From Haloferax mucosum ATCC BAA-1512 (GTDB taxonomy: Archaea > Halobacteriota > Halobacteria > Halobacteriales > Haloferacaceae), in the NCBI RefSeq assembly GCF_000337815.1, contig NZ_AOLN01000018.1, forward strand, positions 724,536-788,535: a DNA stretch of 64,000 bases, written 5' to 3'. The notes under the pieces are model-generated. The model made no database searches and was not told the DNA's origin. It saw only the letters and a program-made list of their open reading frames with translations. The first letter of the stretch is position 1. Every line of letters starts with the position of its first letter. Made by a program: the position numbers and the translations under genes. Below are positions 1 to 8,247 of the stretch, piece after piece.

Positions 1-320
1 TTCAGCGCGTGTTCGTGCTGTTGGATGAACGCCGCTCGTTCGGGCGTCGTCTCTGCGTCGGTGTCGGCGTCAGCAATGCGGTCTCCGAGGTAGACTGCGA
101 ACGTCACTAATCCGACTACCACGGGTGCGAACGTCACGTCCAACGAGAGCGCTCTCGTGACGAGCAGAACCTGTACAACCGCGATGACGGCGAGGTACGC
201 CGAACTGTATCGGAACGCGGCCACCGAATGACCGACCGATTCGACGACCCACCCCGTCAGGTTGCGTACGGCCGCTTGATTTCGTGTCCCACCCGAGACA
301 TTGTTTGGTTTGTTTGACAT
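1..320 (-). CDS. Integral membrane protein, UbiA-like, C-terminus cut by window edge
   Basis: The reading frame is open from the window edge to an ATG at 320, giving 106 N-terminal residues. GGTGAT lies six bases before this ATG and fixes the start. A soluble N-terminus of about 35 residues is followed by two hydrophobic segments (about 37-58 and 62-80). The second ends in YLGDRIADADTD, an aspartate-rich motif like those of UbiA-type prenyltransferases, followed by TTPERAAF, which resembles the loop after that motif in haloarchaeal UbiA-like membrane proteins. The family call rests on this one motif. The catalytic C-terminal half lies outside the window, so the function is open. Confidence 0.55.
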   Translation of the reverse strand, partial: MSNKPNNVSGGTRNQAAVRNLTGWVVESVGHSVAAFRYSSAYLAVIAVVQVLLVTRALSLDVTFAPVVVGLVTFAVYLGDRIADADTDAETTPERAAFIQQHEHAL

Positions 321-885
321 TTTTATCACCACGACGGATTTCTGAGCGTTTCGGTCCCACACCCGTCGCCAGTGACAAATCAGCTGTCCATACATTCAAG
401 TATGAGGGAAAAGTCCCGATTTGTCAGAACGGATAGAACGATTGCGGAGCGTCCCATTCGTGCGTCGAATCTGGCGAGTAGGCGACAAATGCGTCCAAGA
501 TTGCATCGCCCGCGAGCACACAGTTCGTTCGTCGAGGCAGTACTGTCGGGATTGTGATTGGGTCGTTCGGGACGCGGTTGGCTGTTCGAGACATCGAAGC
601 GAATGTGCGACTCACTGAACCCGAGTAGCTCCGCTCGACGGACGTTCGAAGTTCCGTGAGAAGGGAGAGTGTAGGCGGCCGGGCACCCGCCTGCACTCCA
701 CGGACACTGGGGAAAACTCCCCTGTATACGCAACCCAAGTGCAGGTATGTACCTGCAGTATCCGCGTTTATCCCCTACCGTTAAAACATTTTTCAATTGT
801 CATATGTCACGTTGGAGCGCACGGCACGGCAAAGAGTGTGGCGTGGACGAACGGAACGTCAGGTCGGAGACGGCGTTGTGGACAC
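321..885. other. 565-base stretch with no supportable gene
   Basis: Open frames exist on both strands (for example 380-796 minus and 421-618 plus), but their translations are rich in R, S and C, lack the acidic haloarchaeal composition and contain no recognisable motif. The stretch is less GC-rich than its neighbours. Near 765-797 it holds an AT-rich run, and at 740-757 a perfect palindrome, listed separately. It may contain decayed coding sequence or an untranslated RNA. Confidence 0.5.
740..757. repeat. Perfect inverted repeat TGCAGGTA-TG-TACCTGCA
   Basis: Eight-base arms are separated by TG. It stands alone in the gene-poor stretch, about 130 bases beyond the 3' end of the minus-strand minD2 group. 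It could be an operator or the stem of an RNA. No adjacent gene start makes the choice clear. Confidence 0.5.
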
Positions 886-1605
886 TCAGGCGAGCGCGCG
901 TCGCTCGCGTTCGAGGATTCGAGCCCAGAGGTCGAACAGCGTACTGTCGAGGTCGTACACGTCTGCGATTCGGCGGACCCACTCGTCGTCGGAAAACAAG
1001 AGGCGTTGGAAGGTTCGAACGTCCTCGTCGAGGTCGTCCCGTCGGCCGGTGTAGTACGCGACCGTCTGCTCGCGGGTTCGTTCGACGAGCAGTGGCGGGA
1101 CGAAGATTCCCGACTCGCGGGCGACGTAGGTGAACCATTCGAGGTGGAGCACGGCGTCAGCGAGGACGAACTTGTCGGCGAAGCTATCGACGTACGCGGT
1201 CGCGGGTCTGCCATCGACGTACACGTCTTCGGGGCGGGAAAATCGCGGTGCGGAGAGATGCGGGAGGTCGGCCGCGTACCGCTTTGCGACTCGCTTGAGT
1301 TGGAAGTCCGCGTACGCACACGGCGCGGCGAGTCCGAGTTCGTACCACAGCGGCATCCACTGACAAAACGGGTCGCAGAATACCGCATCGGCCAGTAAAT
1401 CGGCGGCGACCGACCGGGCGAGGTCCGGCGGCAGGTCGGTCCGACCGGCCCGCATCGCGTCGGTCGCGCGGACGACCCGAGATTCGAAATCTCCGACGCG
1501 AAGGCCCATTCCCGCGGCGACGTCGTGGACGTACTCGGCACCGATGCGATACCAATCCGCGAAATCTGCGGGACGATGGAGTCGAAGGAGGCGCAGGACG
1601 GTCAC
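886..1605 (-). CDS. Conserved haloarchaeal protein of unknown function, last gene of the minD2 group
   Basis: This encodes 239 residues from a GTG start. The protein is soluble and rich in aspartate, tryptophan and tyrosine. It has no signal peptide, no membrane segment and no catalytic motif I recognise. It begins 24 bases after the preceding gene, on the same strand, so it is probably co-transcribed with that gene and minD2. In H. volcanii, as I recall, minD2 and its first follower are reported as co-transcribed and tied to cell shape and motility; whether this third gene takes part is inference. A TFI or PP-loop type enzyme is not indicated, and I assign no function. Confidence 0.75.
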   Translation of the reverse strand: MTVLRLLRLHRPADFADWYRIGAEYVHDVAAGMGLRVGDFESRVVRATDAMRAGRTDLPPDLARSVAADLLADAVFCDPFCQWMPLWYELGLAAPCAYADFQLKRVAKRYAADLPHLSAPRFSRPEDVYVDGRPATAYVDSFADKFVLADAVLHLEWFTYVARESGIFVPPLLVERTREQTVAYYTGRRDDLDEDVRTFQRLLFSDDEWVRRIADVYDLDSTLFDLWARILERERRALA

Positions 1606-1629
1606 GACCGAACTACGGGAAGAGAGTCT

Positions 1630-2205
1630 TTAGTGGCTGTCGGTGCGAGCCGCCGGTTCGGCGTCGCCGTCAGCCAACGCATCGTCGAGTCCCCACTCCG
1701 CGGCGCGGGCGCGTGCTTCCTCTCGTGCCTCGGAGCGAATCGCCTCGATTGCCTCTGCGTCGGCGAGAAACGCCTCGACCGAACTCTGGTCGCGTGCCTC
1801 CTCGCGGCGGGCGGCCGGTGCGGCCTCGAACGTCCGGTCCGCAAGTCGCTCGTCGCCGGCGAGGACGCGCGCGGGAGCGCCCGGCGCGACGCGAAACTCG
1901 TCTACGGCGTGGGCCTCGGCGAGGTCGTCGGCATCGACGGCGTGAATTGCGACGCGGTTCGGCCCGGTAACGGCGAATCCTTCTAAGCCGTCCCGTCCGC
2001 CGCGGTCGCGTTCCGTGTCGTACGCGAGCACTGGAATCCCGTCTTCGAACGTGACGACGCCGCGCGTGGTCTCACCGAGGAGGAGCGCGTCCTGTGGTTC
2101 GAAGACGACGTAGCCGGTCAAGCTCTCCGCGAGGACCGACCGGAGCACGTCAGCGGCGTCGTCAACGACCCGCGACCGAAGCAGTGCGCCTCGCGGGATA
2201 TTCAT
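1630..2205 (-). CDS. MinD2-operon partner protein, unknown biochemical function
   Basis: This encodes 191 residues. Its ATG overlaps the minD2 stop codon by four bases (ATGA), implying translational coupling and a functional link. The N-terminal two thirds look like a compact alpha/beta domain (the LTGYVVFEPQDALLLGE stretch resembles a beta-strand with a turn). The last 60 residues are charged, alanine-rich and probably helical. There is no membrane segment or known motif. By position it corresponds to the H. volcanii gene downstream of minD2 that has been linked to motility and shape. A role as a MinD2 regulator or adaptor is inference from coupling alone. Confidence 0.8.
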   Translation of the reverse strand: MNIPRGALLRSRVVDDAADVLRSVLAESLTGYVVFEPQDALLLGETTRGVVTFEDGIPVLAYDTERDRGGRDGLEGFAVTGPNRVAIHAVDADDLAEAHAVDEFRVAPGAPARVLAGDERLADRTFEAAPAARREEARDQSSVEAFLADAEAIEAIRSEAREEARARAAEWGLDDALADGDAEPAARTDSH

Positions 2206-2975
2206 ATCCGCTCGGGGATGACAGCGCTTTTGAACCGCTCTGCGACGTCGCGTCCGTCGCCGTCGCGGACGTCCAATCGGGCGGCCGCCTCGCGGAAGGC
2301 GTCGGCCGCCGGGTCGTCGGGGGCGTGTGCCAAAAGCGGCTTGCCCTCGCGGCGGGCGGCGCGAACCGCGTCGCTTTCGGGGACCGACGCGAGCGTTTGG
2401 CCGCCGAAGTACCGACTCGCTTGGTCGGCGATGCGGTCTACGTTTTCGTCGGCGCGGACGCGATTGAACACCACGCCCGCGGTGTCGGTGCCGTAGGAGT
2501 GGGCGTACTCCTGTACCTTCAGCCCGTCAGAAAGCGAGGGGACGGTCGGCTGGAGGACGACGACGATTCGGTCGGCGAGAACGATTGGGAGGACCGCGCT
2601 TTTCGACCCGAGGGCGGCGGGAGAGTCCAAAAGAAGCACGTCGGTTCCGGTTGCGAGTTCGACGACCACGTCCCGTAGTCGTTCGGGGTCGGCCTCCTCG
2701 AACGCCGCGAGACTCGTCCCGCAGGGGACGACCGACATGCCGAAGCGGTCGTAAACCGCGTCCTCGACGGCGGCGTCTCGCTCGTCGATGAGGAGGTCGT
2801 GGAGCGTCACGTCCGCGTCGTCCAGTCCGGCGTGAAAAAGCAGGTTCGCCATCCCGGTGTCGGCGTCGATGACGGTCACGTCGTAGTCCTCGGCGAGCGC
2901 CATCCCGAGCGCGAGCGTACTCGTCGTCTTCCCCGTGCCGCCTTTTCCACTGGCGACGGCGAACGCCTCAACCAT
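2202..2975 (-). CDS. minD2: MinD/ParA-family ATPase MinD2
   Basis: This is a 257-residue P-loop ATPase with the deviant Walker A motif KGGTGKTT at residues 11-18, the D-A-D-T-G switch near residue 40 and LLLDSPA as Walker B near 118. Haloarchaea lack MinC and MinE and carry several MinD paralogues that affect positioning of archaella and chemosensory arrays and cell shape. The match to MinD2 rather than another paralogue rests on the gene order I remember. An in-frame GTG at 3002 exists, but the ATG at 2975 puts the first strand immediately before the P-loop as in the family, so I chose it. The gene starts 61 bases after the cobD paralogue on the same strand. Confidence 0.88.
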   Translation of the reverse strand: MVEAFAVASGKGGTGKTTSTLALGMALAEDYDVTVIDADTGMANLLFHAGLDDADVTLHDLLIDERDAAVEDAVYDRFGMSVVPCGTSLAAFEEADPERLRDVVVELATGTDVLLLDSPAALGSKSAVLPIVLADRIVVVLQPTVPSLSDGLKVQEYAHSYGTDTAGVVFNRVRADENVDRIADQASRYFGGQTLASVPESDAVRAARREGKPLLAHAPDDPAADAFREAAARLDVRDGDGRDVAERFKSAVIPERI

Positions 2976-3036
2976 GCCCCCACGTGCCCGGTGACTTCGC
3001 ATAAGTGTTCGGAACGCGTGTGAAGCCCGCCTCGTC

Positions 3037-4050
3037 TCAGCCGACTTCGGCGAGAACGTCGAGCAGGTCGTCGTTTTCGTGCGGACGGCGAAGGGTCATG
3101 CGAACGTGTGAGTCGAACGTCCGGTAGCACCGAGCGTCCCGAAGCGCGAAGCCGCGGCGTCGCGTCTCACGGAGCACGCTGTCAACGTCGTCCGCGCGAA
3201 AGAGGACAAACGGGCCGTCAGAAGAGTGTGTTTCGTAGCCGAGGACCTCCAGTTCGGCGGTGACTCGGGACCGCTCTCGTTCGGTTCGGTCGCGTGTCGC
3301 TTCGAGAAATTCGTCCTGTTTGAGACAGTAGGTCGCCACCTCGACCGCCGGCGACGAGAGCACCCACGTACACCGCGCGCGGGAAAGCTTGTCGTAGAGT
3401 TCGCCCGTCGCGGCCGCGAATCCGGCGCGGAGCGACGGCACCCCGAAGACGTTCGTCACCGAGCGGAGCGTGATGACGCCGTCGAGACCGGCGGTACTCG
3501 GCAGACGCGTGAATCCGAGAAACGACTCGTCTACGATGACCGGCGTGTCCGCCCACTGGCATTCGGTGAGAAACGCCCGGAGTTCGTCGGTCGGGTACGC
3601 CTCGCCAGTCGGATGACTCGGATGGCCGAGGATAACCGTCGCGTGGTCTTCGGGGTCAACAGTCCGTAAAAACTCGTCGCGTGGGGCGCGAACCTGTGTG
3701 CCACCCTGCAGTTCGATTTCGCGGCCGTATTCGCCACAGCAGGGCTCCGGCGTGGCAACGGTGTCGCCGGGCGAAACGGTCACACCGAGTGCGAGTCGAA
3801 GCGCTTCAATAGCGCCCGCCGCGGGAACAACCTCGTCGGGTTTGCAACCGACGTACTCGGCCGCGGCGACACGAAACTCCGAGTGGTCGTCCAACGAGTA
3901 CCGCCGCGAGGTGGAGAGCACGGATTCGTAGACACCAGCCAGACCGGACGGATGCTCCGGGTTCGAACCGAGGCTGAAATCGACGACCGAGTGGTCTGCG
4001 GCTCCACCGCGGCTTACGGGGTCCACATCGGGTACCGAAGCCGGGTCCAT
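3037..4050 (-). CDS. CobD-like aminotransferase-fold protein lacking the PLP lysine (probable pseudoenzyme)
   Basis: The 337 residues align nearly without gaps with the CobD-like protein at 4877-5887, so this is a fold-type I aminotransferase-family paralogue. The Schiff-base lysine in RSLTK of that protein (K199) is replaced by asparagine here (RSVTN, N200, codon at 3451-3453). The cofactor-binding asparagine in NNPTG (N145) is replaced by histidine (SHPTG, H146). The aspartate in VDESF and the substrate arginine in RAGF remain. The frame is intact and as long as its paralogue, so the gene appears selected. I infer a non-catalytic, regulatory or subunit role. The 99-base gap before it contains an inverted repeat, suggesting its own promoter. 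Confidence 0.82.
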   Translation of the reverse strand: MDPASVPDVDPVSRGGAADHSVVDFSLGSNPEHPSGLAGVYESVLSTSRRYSLDDHSEFRVAAAEYVGCKPDEVVPAAGAIEALRLALGVTVSPGDTVATPEPCCGEYGREIELQGGTQVRAPRDEFLRTVDPEDHATVILGHPSHPTGEAYPTDELRAFLTECQWADTPVIVDESFLGFTRLPSTAGLDGVITLRSVTNVFGVPSLRAGFAAATGELYDKLSRARCTWVLSSPAVEVATYCLKQDEFLEATRDRTERERSRVTAELEVLGYETHSSDGPFVLFRADDVDSVLRETRRRGFALRDARCYRTFDSHVRMTLRRPHENDDLLDVLAEVG

Positions 4051-4106
4051 GTCTACCTGCTAGATACGAACCATATTCAAAGCTTCTTCATAGTTCATTT
4101 AGATAC

Positions 4107-4125
4107 CACCGACAGTTTATCGGTG
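4107..4125. promoter_or_regulatory. Inverted repeat CACCGA-N7-TCGGTG between cbiZ and the cobD paralogue
   Basis: Six-base perfect arms flank a seven-base AT-rich spacer in the 99-base gap after cbiZ and before the cobD-like pseudoenzyme gene. It is either a hairpin ending the cob transcript or an operator for the following gene. No U-run follows directly on the minus strand, so I lean to an operator. Confidence 0.4.
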
Positions 4126-4149
4126 AATACGTCCGATTCCCGTCTGTTC

Positions 4150-4884
4150 TCAGATTTTGCTGACGGTCGCGCTGTCGTCGGCGACGACTCCGTATGGTGC
4201 TTCAGCGACACGTTGTGGCATCGTTTCGTACTCGTACCGCGAATCGAGGCTCGCCGCTACCGCGTCGCGGACGCAGATTCGGGCCGCGTGGCCGACTGTG
4301 GTCGCACTCCCCGAGAAGGTCACCGACTCGCCATCGGGGTCGCACGCGGCGATAATCGCGTCGGAAGTCGTTCCCGGTGCACGACACCGTGAGAGCAGTG
4401 TCGCCGCCTTCGCCTCGGCCGCGACGGCGACGAGATTCGAGAGCGCCCCCGGTTCCAGCGAGCGCGTCGTTCCGACGACGATGTTCACGGTGCCGACGGT
4501 ATCGCCGAGTTCGTGGTCGGCATCCGACACCTGCTCAGAGCCGTCACGGTCTCGGTCGCACTCGTCCACCGACCCGTCCATCGGCAACGCCGCCGGATTC
4601 GACACGCCCGCGGTGGCGACGACTTCGACCGGGCCGAACCGAGCGCGACGCGCGTGCTGTTGGGCGACGCCCGTGAGAAGTACGGGACCGGCGTCGTCGA
4701 ACCCCGCGGCAGTGACTCGGCGGTCGATGTAGGCGTCGAGGTCGGTCTTCGACCAGCCGTCGGGCACGGTGACGTTGTACGCGGCCGAGCCGTGCGATTC
4801 GCCGCCGGCGTAGCCGGTCGAGAGCCAACGCGTTCCCGGACGACCGAGGCGACAGACGCCCTCCCGGCACGTCGTCTCAAACAT
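4150..4884 (-). CDS. cbiZ: Adenosylcobinamide amidohydrolase
   Basis: This 244-residue enzyme cleaves the aminopropanol-bearing nucleotide loop or side chain of adenosylcobinamide to give adenosylcobyric acid, so that non-native cobamides can be rebuilt. Family features are the LSTGYAGGESHGSAA stretch (residues 21-35), the GVAQQHARRA region near 73, and the conserved GTVNIVV and L-(S/T)-R-C-segments in the second half. A linker of about 15 residues rich in D, R and S sits near 105-120. The gene overlaps the end of cobD upstream by eight bases and belongs to the same operon. Its presence shows salvage rather than de novo synthesis is served here. Confidence 0.9.
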   Translation of the reverse strand: MFETTCREGVCRLGRPGTRWLSTGYAGGESHGSAAYNVTVPDGWSKTDLDAYIDRRVTAAGFDDAGPVLLTGVAQQHARRARFGPVEVVATAGVSNPAALPMDGSVDECDRDRDGSEQVSDADHELGDTVGTVNIVVGTTRSLEPGALSNLVAVAAEAKAATLLSRCRAPGTTSDAIIAACDPDGESVTFSGSATTVGHAARICVRDAVAASLDSRYEYETMPQRVAEAPYGVVADDSATVSKI

Positions 4885-5887
4885 CGGCGAGTGCGCGGCA
4901 CAGTTGGTCGTTTTCTGCCGGGCGCTTTACCGCCACGCGGACGTGCGAATCGAGCGTCCGAAACGTGGTCGCGTCGCGGATAGCGACGCCGCGTTCCAAC
5001 GCGGTCTCGACGACAGACTGAACGTCGCGGTCGCCGACGTCTACCAAGAGAAACGGCGCGTCCGACGGCGACACCGAAAACGACGCCGAAAGCGACTGTC
5101 GGAGGCGTTCGCGCTCCGACTCGACGCGCTCGCGGGTGCGCGAAACGAACTCGGTGTCGCGCATGCAGTGCGCACCGACGGCCGCCGCGGGGGTCGAAAG
5201 CGACCACGACCGACGGGCAACTGCGAGTCGGTCGCCGAGGTCGCCGGGAGCGACTGCGAACCCGGCGCGGATGCCCGGGAGACCGAACATCTTCGTCAGC
5301 GACCGGGCGACGATAACGCCGGACTCGCCGGCCAGACTCGACGCGTCGGTGAAATCGAGAAAGGCCTCGTCGGCGACCAGAACGGTCCCGGCGTCACGAC
5401 AGCGGGCCGCGAACTCGCGGAGACGAGTCGGGTCCGCGAGTTCGCCGGTCGGATTGTTCGGCGTGCAGACGACCGCAATCTCGTGGTCTGCGGGGTCGGC
5501 GTCGAGGAGTTCGTCGTGTGCGACGCGGACGGGGGTCGAACCCTGTAGCCCGACCTCGCGGGCGTACTCGCCGAAACTCGGTTCGGGAACGAGCGCCGAA
5601 TCGCCCGGTTCGAGCGTGATTTCGAAGGCGAGTCTGAGCGCTTCGAGACCGCCCGCGGTCGGCACGACCGACGCCGGGTCGCAATCGACGTAGTCGGCCG
5701 CGGCCGCCCGGAAATCGGGATAGCTGTCGTCGGGATAGCGAGTCGAAGCGTCGAGCGCGTCGACGTACACGGCATCGACGCCAGCGGGTCGCTCCGGGTT
5801 CGTGTTCGCACTGAAGTCGAGAACCGAGCTATCGGTCGTTCCCCCGTGAGGGACGCGAGCGGCGGCCCGAACGGCGTCAGGCTCCAT
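4877..5887 (-). CDS. cobD: PLP-dependent L-threonine-O-3-phosphate decarboxylase-type enzyme (CobD family)
   Basis: This 336-residue fold-type I PLP enzyme makes (R)-1-amino-2-propanol phosphate, the side chain that CbiB attaches to cobyric acid. The motifs seen are [10 protein letters not shown] (78-87), NNPTG (144-148), VADEAFLDF with the PLP-pyridine aspartate (171-179), RSLTK with the Schiff-base lysine K199, and RAGFA. HisC-type aminotransferases share these motifs, so the specific reaction is inferred from location inside the cob operon. The ATG at 5887 overlaps the end of cobT by 11 bases; longer in-frame extensions upstream would run through cobT and are rejected. An inactive paralogue lies beyond cbiZ. 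Confidence 0.87.
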   Translation of the reverse strand: MEPDAVRAAARVPHGGTTDSSVLDFSANTNPERPAGVDAVYVDALDASTRYPDDSYPDFRAAAADYVDCDPASVVPTAGGLEALRLAFEITLEPGDSALVPEPSFGEYAREVGLQGSTPVRVAHDELLDADPADHEIAVVCTPNNPTGELADPTRLREFAARCRDAGTVLVADEAFLDFTDASSLAGESGVIVARSLTKMFGLPGIRAGFAVAPGDLGDRLAVARRSWSLSTPAAAVGAHCMRDTEFVSRTRERVESERERLRQSLSASFSVSPSDAPFLLVDVGDRDVQSVVETALERGVAIRDATTFRTLDSHVRVAVKRPAENDQLCRALADV

Positions 5888-6899
5888 CCTCGGCCTCGCC
5901 GACGACATCGACATCAACATCGACGGCTTCTGGGTCCAACCGCGAGAGCACGTCCAGCGTCGCCGCCTCCACGTCGTCGATGACGCCCATCCGGTCGGCG
6001 AGCATGAGTGCGCCGCCCATTCCCGCGCCTTCCTTGGCCTCGCCAGCCGCATAGCGGTCCAACGGGTGCGTCTCGAATCCGGGGTCGGTGACGGTCACGT
6101 CGAGGTCGAGTTCGGCGGCCGTGGCTTCGAGTTCCGGCACGTCCGCTGCGAGATACGAGGTGGTCGCAAGCGTCAGATCGCCGTCGGCACCGGCGTGTCG
6201 GGCGAGCGCGGCCGCCGCGAGGAGTTGCGTGCCCCCGCCGAGCGTCACGTCGATGTCGGATTCCAACGCCCCGACAGTGAGTCCGGCGACGACCGGAAGT
6301 ACGGGGTCACCGAGATATCGCGCGGCGCGTCTCGGCTCGTGGGCCGCCACGCCGGGTTCCATGTCGCTCGCGTCGAACGCCTCGGCGACGACTTCTTCTT
6401 TGAGACCCGTCGGGTTGTCCGGGAGTGACGACGAGACCGGGAAGGACTCGCCGAGCGCGCGCAAGACGGCGAGCGCGGTCGTCGTTCCGCCGGGGACCGT
6501 CTCGCCGATGACGAGTTCGTCTTCGGGGAGCGCGAGACCCATGCGTCGGGCCGCCTCGAACGCGCCGGGTGCGGTCCGGACTGGCTCGCTCTCGCGGATG
6601 TCGTCACCCGGTCGGGCACCCACGTCGATGGTCGGCGTCGCGGTCGGTTCGGCGAGTCCCGCATCGACCGTAAGCACGTCGAATCCTGTGAGTTCGCGGA
6701 CGGCGCGGGTGATTGCCGCGGGCGTCGGACAGCCTGTCGGACTCACCGGCGTCACCGGCGAGCGGACGGTGTCTCCGTATTCGATGATTTCGGCGTCGGC
6801 GCTCGGCGTGTGGTCAACGAGCGATGGGTCCGCACCGGCGGCGCTGATGCCGGGAATCTTGGCCGTCCCGGTCGTGCCGGCGACGAGGACTACTCGCAT
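5877..6899 (-). CDS. cobT: Nicotinate-nucleotide-dimethylbenzimidazole phosphoribosyltransferase family protein, archaeal type
   Basis: These 340 residues belong to the archaeal CobT-like family, which activates the lower-ligand base of cobamides to its ribotide phosphate. The visible signatures are the N-terminal [28 protein letters not shown] near 53-64, the glycine-rich [14 protein letters not shown] near 130-143 and a [14 protein letters not shown] stretch near 221-234. It sits between cobY and cobD with overlaps of 10 and 11 bases, so it is part of the operon. Which base it uses (dimethylbenzimidazole or a purine) cannot be read from the sequence. Confidence 0.87.
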   Translation of the reverse strand: MRVVLVAGTTGTAKIPGISAAGADPSLVDHTPSADAEIIEYGDTVRSPVTPVSPTGCPTPAAITRAVRELTGFDVLTVDAGLAEPTATPTIDVGARPGDDIRESEPVRTAPGAFEAARRMGLALPEDELVIGETVPGGTTTALAVLRALGESFPVSSSLPDNPTGLKEEVVAEAFDASDMEPGVAAHEPRRAARYLGDPVLPVVAGLTVGALESDIDVTLGGGTQLLAAAALARHAGADGDLTLATTSYLAADVPELEATAAELDLDVTVTDPGFETHPLDRYAAGEAKEGAGMGGALMLADRMGVIDDVEAATLDVLSRLDPEAVDVDVDVVGEAEDGA

Positions 6900-7495
6900 C
6901 GGTCCTCCGCGAGCGCGATGTCTGTCGGGCGATTTACGTTGAGTGCGAGTCTCGAATCTGTCGTGAGATACATGGTTGAATCAGTGTTTGCGGAGGGTGC
7001 GTCAGCCGGGTCGGGGTCCGCGCCGACGACGCCCAAGCCGGTCGGACAGACGTCGGTTCCGCGGTAGTCGAACACGAGCGAGTCGTCGATACTGGCTCCG
7101 AAAGACGCTTTCAGTTCGACGGGGACACACGCCGTCAGCGATCCGCCATCGGCGGCCGCAATCGCCGCATCGACGTGGTCGGGACACAAGAGCGGGAGGT
7201 CGGAAACGACGGTCACGACCGGTTTCGAAACCGAGTCGCGTTCGAGCGCAAAATCGAGGTCGGCGACGTAGCCCTCGCCGGGCGCGTCGATACAGTCGAT
7301 ATCGAGTTCCGCCGCTCGCGCGCGGGTACGCGGTGTGTACGGTGACGTAACCGCGTGAACGGTCTCGACGCTGGAGCGACGGAGGGTCTCCACGATGCGG
7401 TCGAACATGGGTCGCCCGCAGATATCGACGAGCGGCTTTTCGACCGGCGCGTCGAGGCGCGTGCCGCGGCCGCCACACATCAAAAGAGCGTCCAC
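6890..7495 (-). CDS. cobY: GTP:adenosylcobinamide-phosphate guanylyltransferase
   Basis: This 201-residue nucleotidyltransferase activates adenosylcobinamide phosphate with GTP to adenosylcobinamide-GDP, the substrate of CobS. It is the archaeal replacement for bacterial CobU. The N-terminus carries the nucleotide-binding loop [10 protein letters not shown] (5-14) followed by [12 protein letters not shown], and DLPLL near 98 supplies the metal-binding aspartate. The gene ends 10 bases inside cobT and overlaps the end of cobS by 16 bases. Confidence 0.93.
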   Translation of the reverse strand: MDALLMCGGRGTRLDAPVEKPLVDICGRPMFDRIVETLRRSSVETVHAVTSPYTPRTRARAAELDIDCIDAPGEGYVADLDFALERDSVSKPVVTVVSDLPLLCPDHVDAAIAAADGGSLTACVPVELKASFGASIDDSLVFDYRGTDVCPTGLGVVGADPDPADAPSANTDSTMYLTTDSRLALNVNRPTDIALAEDRCE

Positions 7496-8247
7496 ACGAC
7501 CACCCCCACGTGTAGTGCCGCGGCGCGAGCCAGTTCGTTCGTCGCTCCGATGAGGTCACCTGACACGCCGCCGAGTCGCGTCTGCCCCCACGAGCGCAGG
7601 GCGAGCGCGACGACAGGGCCGCAGGCGACCGCGGCGACGACACCGATACCGCCGGTGAACAGCCCAAGTGCGAGGGCTGGCAGACACGCGACAGCGACCC
7701 CGAAGAGGGCGGATGCGTCGGTTTCCCCGACGAGCGCCGACCCGAGTCCCTCGTGGGCCGGCTCGCCGAGACAAACCAGCGTTGCCATCCCCGCCTTCGC
7801 GCCGACTTCGGCCGCGACAGCGATTGTGACGGCGGCCGTGAGTCCAGCGCGTCCGCCGCCCGTCCCGGCGAGACCGAGCACGCCGAGTCCGAGGACGACG
7901 AGCGTCACACCGAGCGCGAGCACGCCTCCGACGCCGGTCTGTGAGTCTTTCAGGACAGATAGCCGACGCTCGGCGTCGCCGTGAACGACGGCGGCGTCAC
8001 CGATGTCCGCAAGCCCATCGGCGTGGGTGACGCCGGTCACGAGATACAGCGCGACGAGATACGTCGCCGCCGCGGTCAGAATCGGGAGCGGAAGGACAAA
8101 GGGCAGTGCGACGAGTCCACCGATGACGTACCCGGCGAGCGGGAAAGCGACCGGCGTCCGCCTGAACGACTCCCATTCGGTCTCGCCGCTCCGAACCGGA
8201 AGCCGCGTGAGAAAGCCGAGTGCGCCGCGGACTGCGGTTAGAACCAC
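7480..8247 (-). CDS. cobS: Adenosylcobinamide-GDP ribazoletransferase (cobalamin-5'-phosphate synthase)
   Basis: This polytopic membrane enzyme of 255 residues joins adenosylcobinamide-GDP to the activated lower ligand, the last assembly step. The family start RGALGFLTRLPV (residues 7-18) and the acidic motif THADGLADIGDA near residues 75-86 are present, with about six further hydrophobic segments. The chosen GTG at 8247 overlaps the end of cbiB by ten bases and places the RGALGFLTRLP block at the usual distance from the start. Much longer in-frame extensions run antisense-like through cbiB and were rejected. Confidence 0.93.
   Translation of the reverse strand: MVLTAVRGALGFLTRLPVRSGETEWESFRRTPVAFPLAGYVIGGLVALPFVLPLPILTAAATYLVALYLVTGVTHADGLADIGDAAVVHGDAERRLSVLKDSQTGVGGVLALGVTLVVLGLGVLGLAGTGGGRAGLTAAVTIAVAAEVGAKAGMATLVCLGEPAHEGLGSALVGETDASALFGVAVACLPALALGLFTGGIGVVAAVACGPVVALALRSWGQTRLGGVSGDLIGATNELARAAALHVGVVVWTLF

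Noticed and set aside
380..796. A 138-codon open frame in the gene-poor stretch
   Set aside because: Composition is unlike haloarchaeal proteins, overlapping frames on both strands are equally long, and no ribosome-binding site or promoter supports it.
3037..4050. A decaying pseudogene rather than a pseudoenzyme
   Set aside because: The frame is full length without stops or shifts, and the surrounding residues, including the substrate arginine and PLP aspartate, are preserved.
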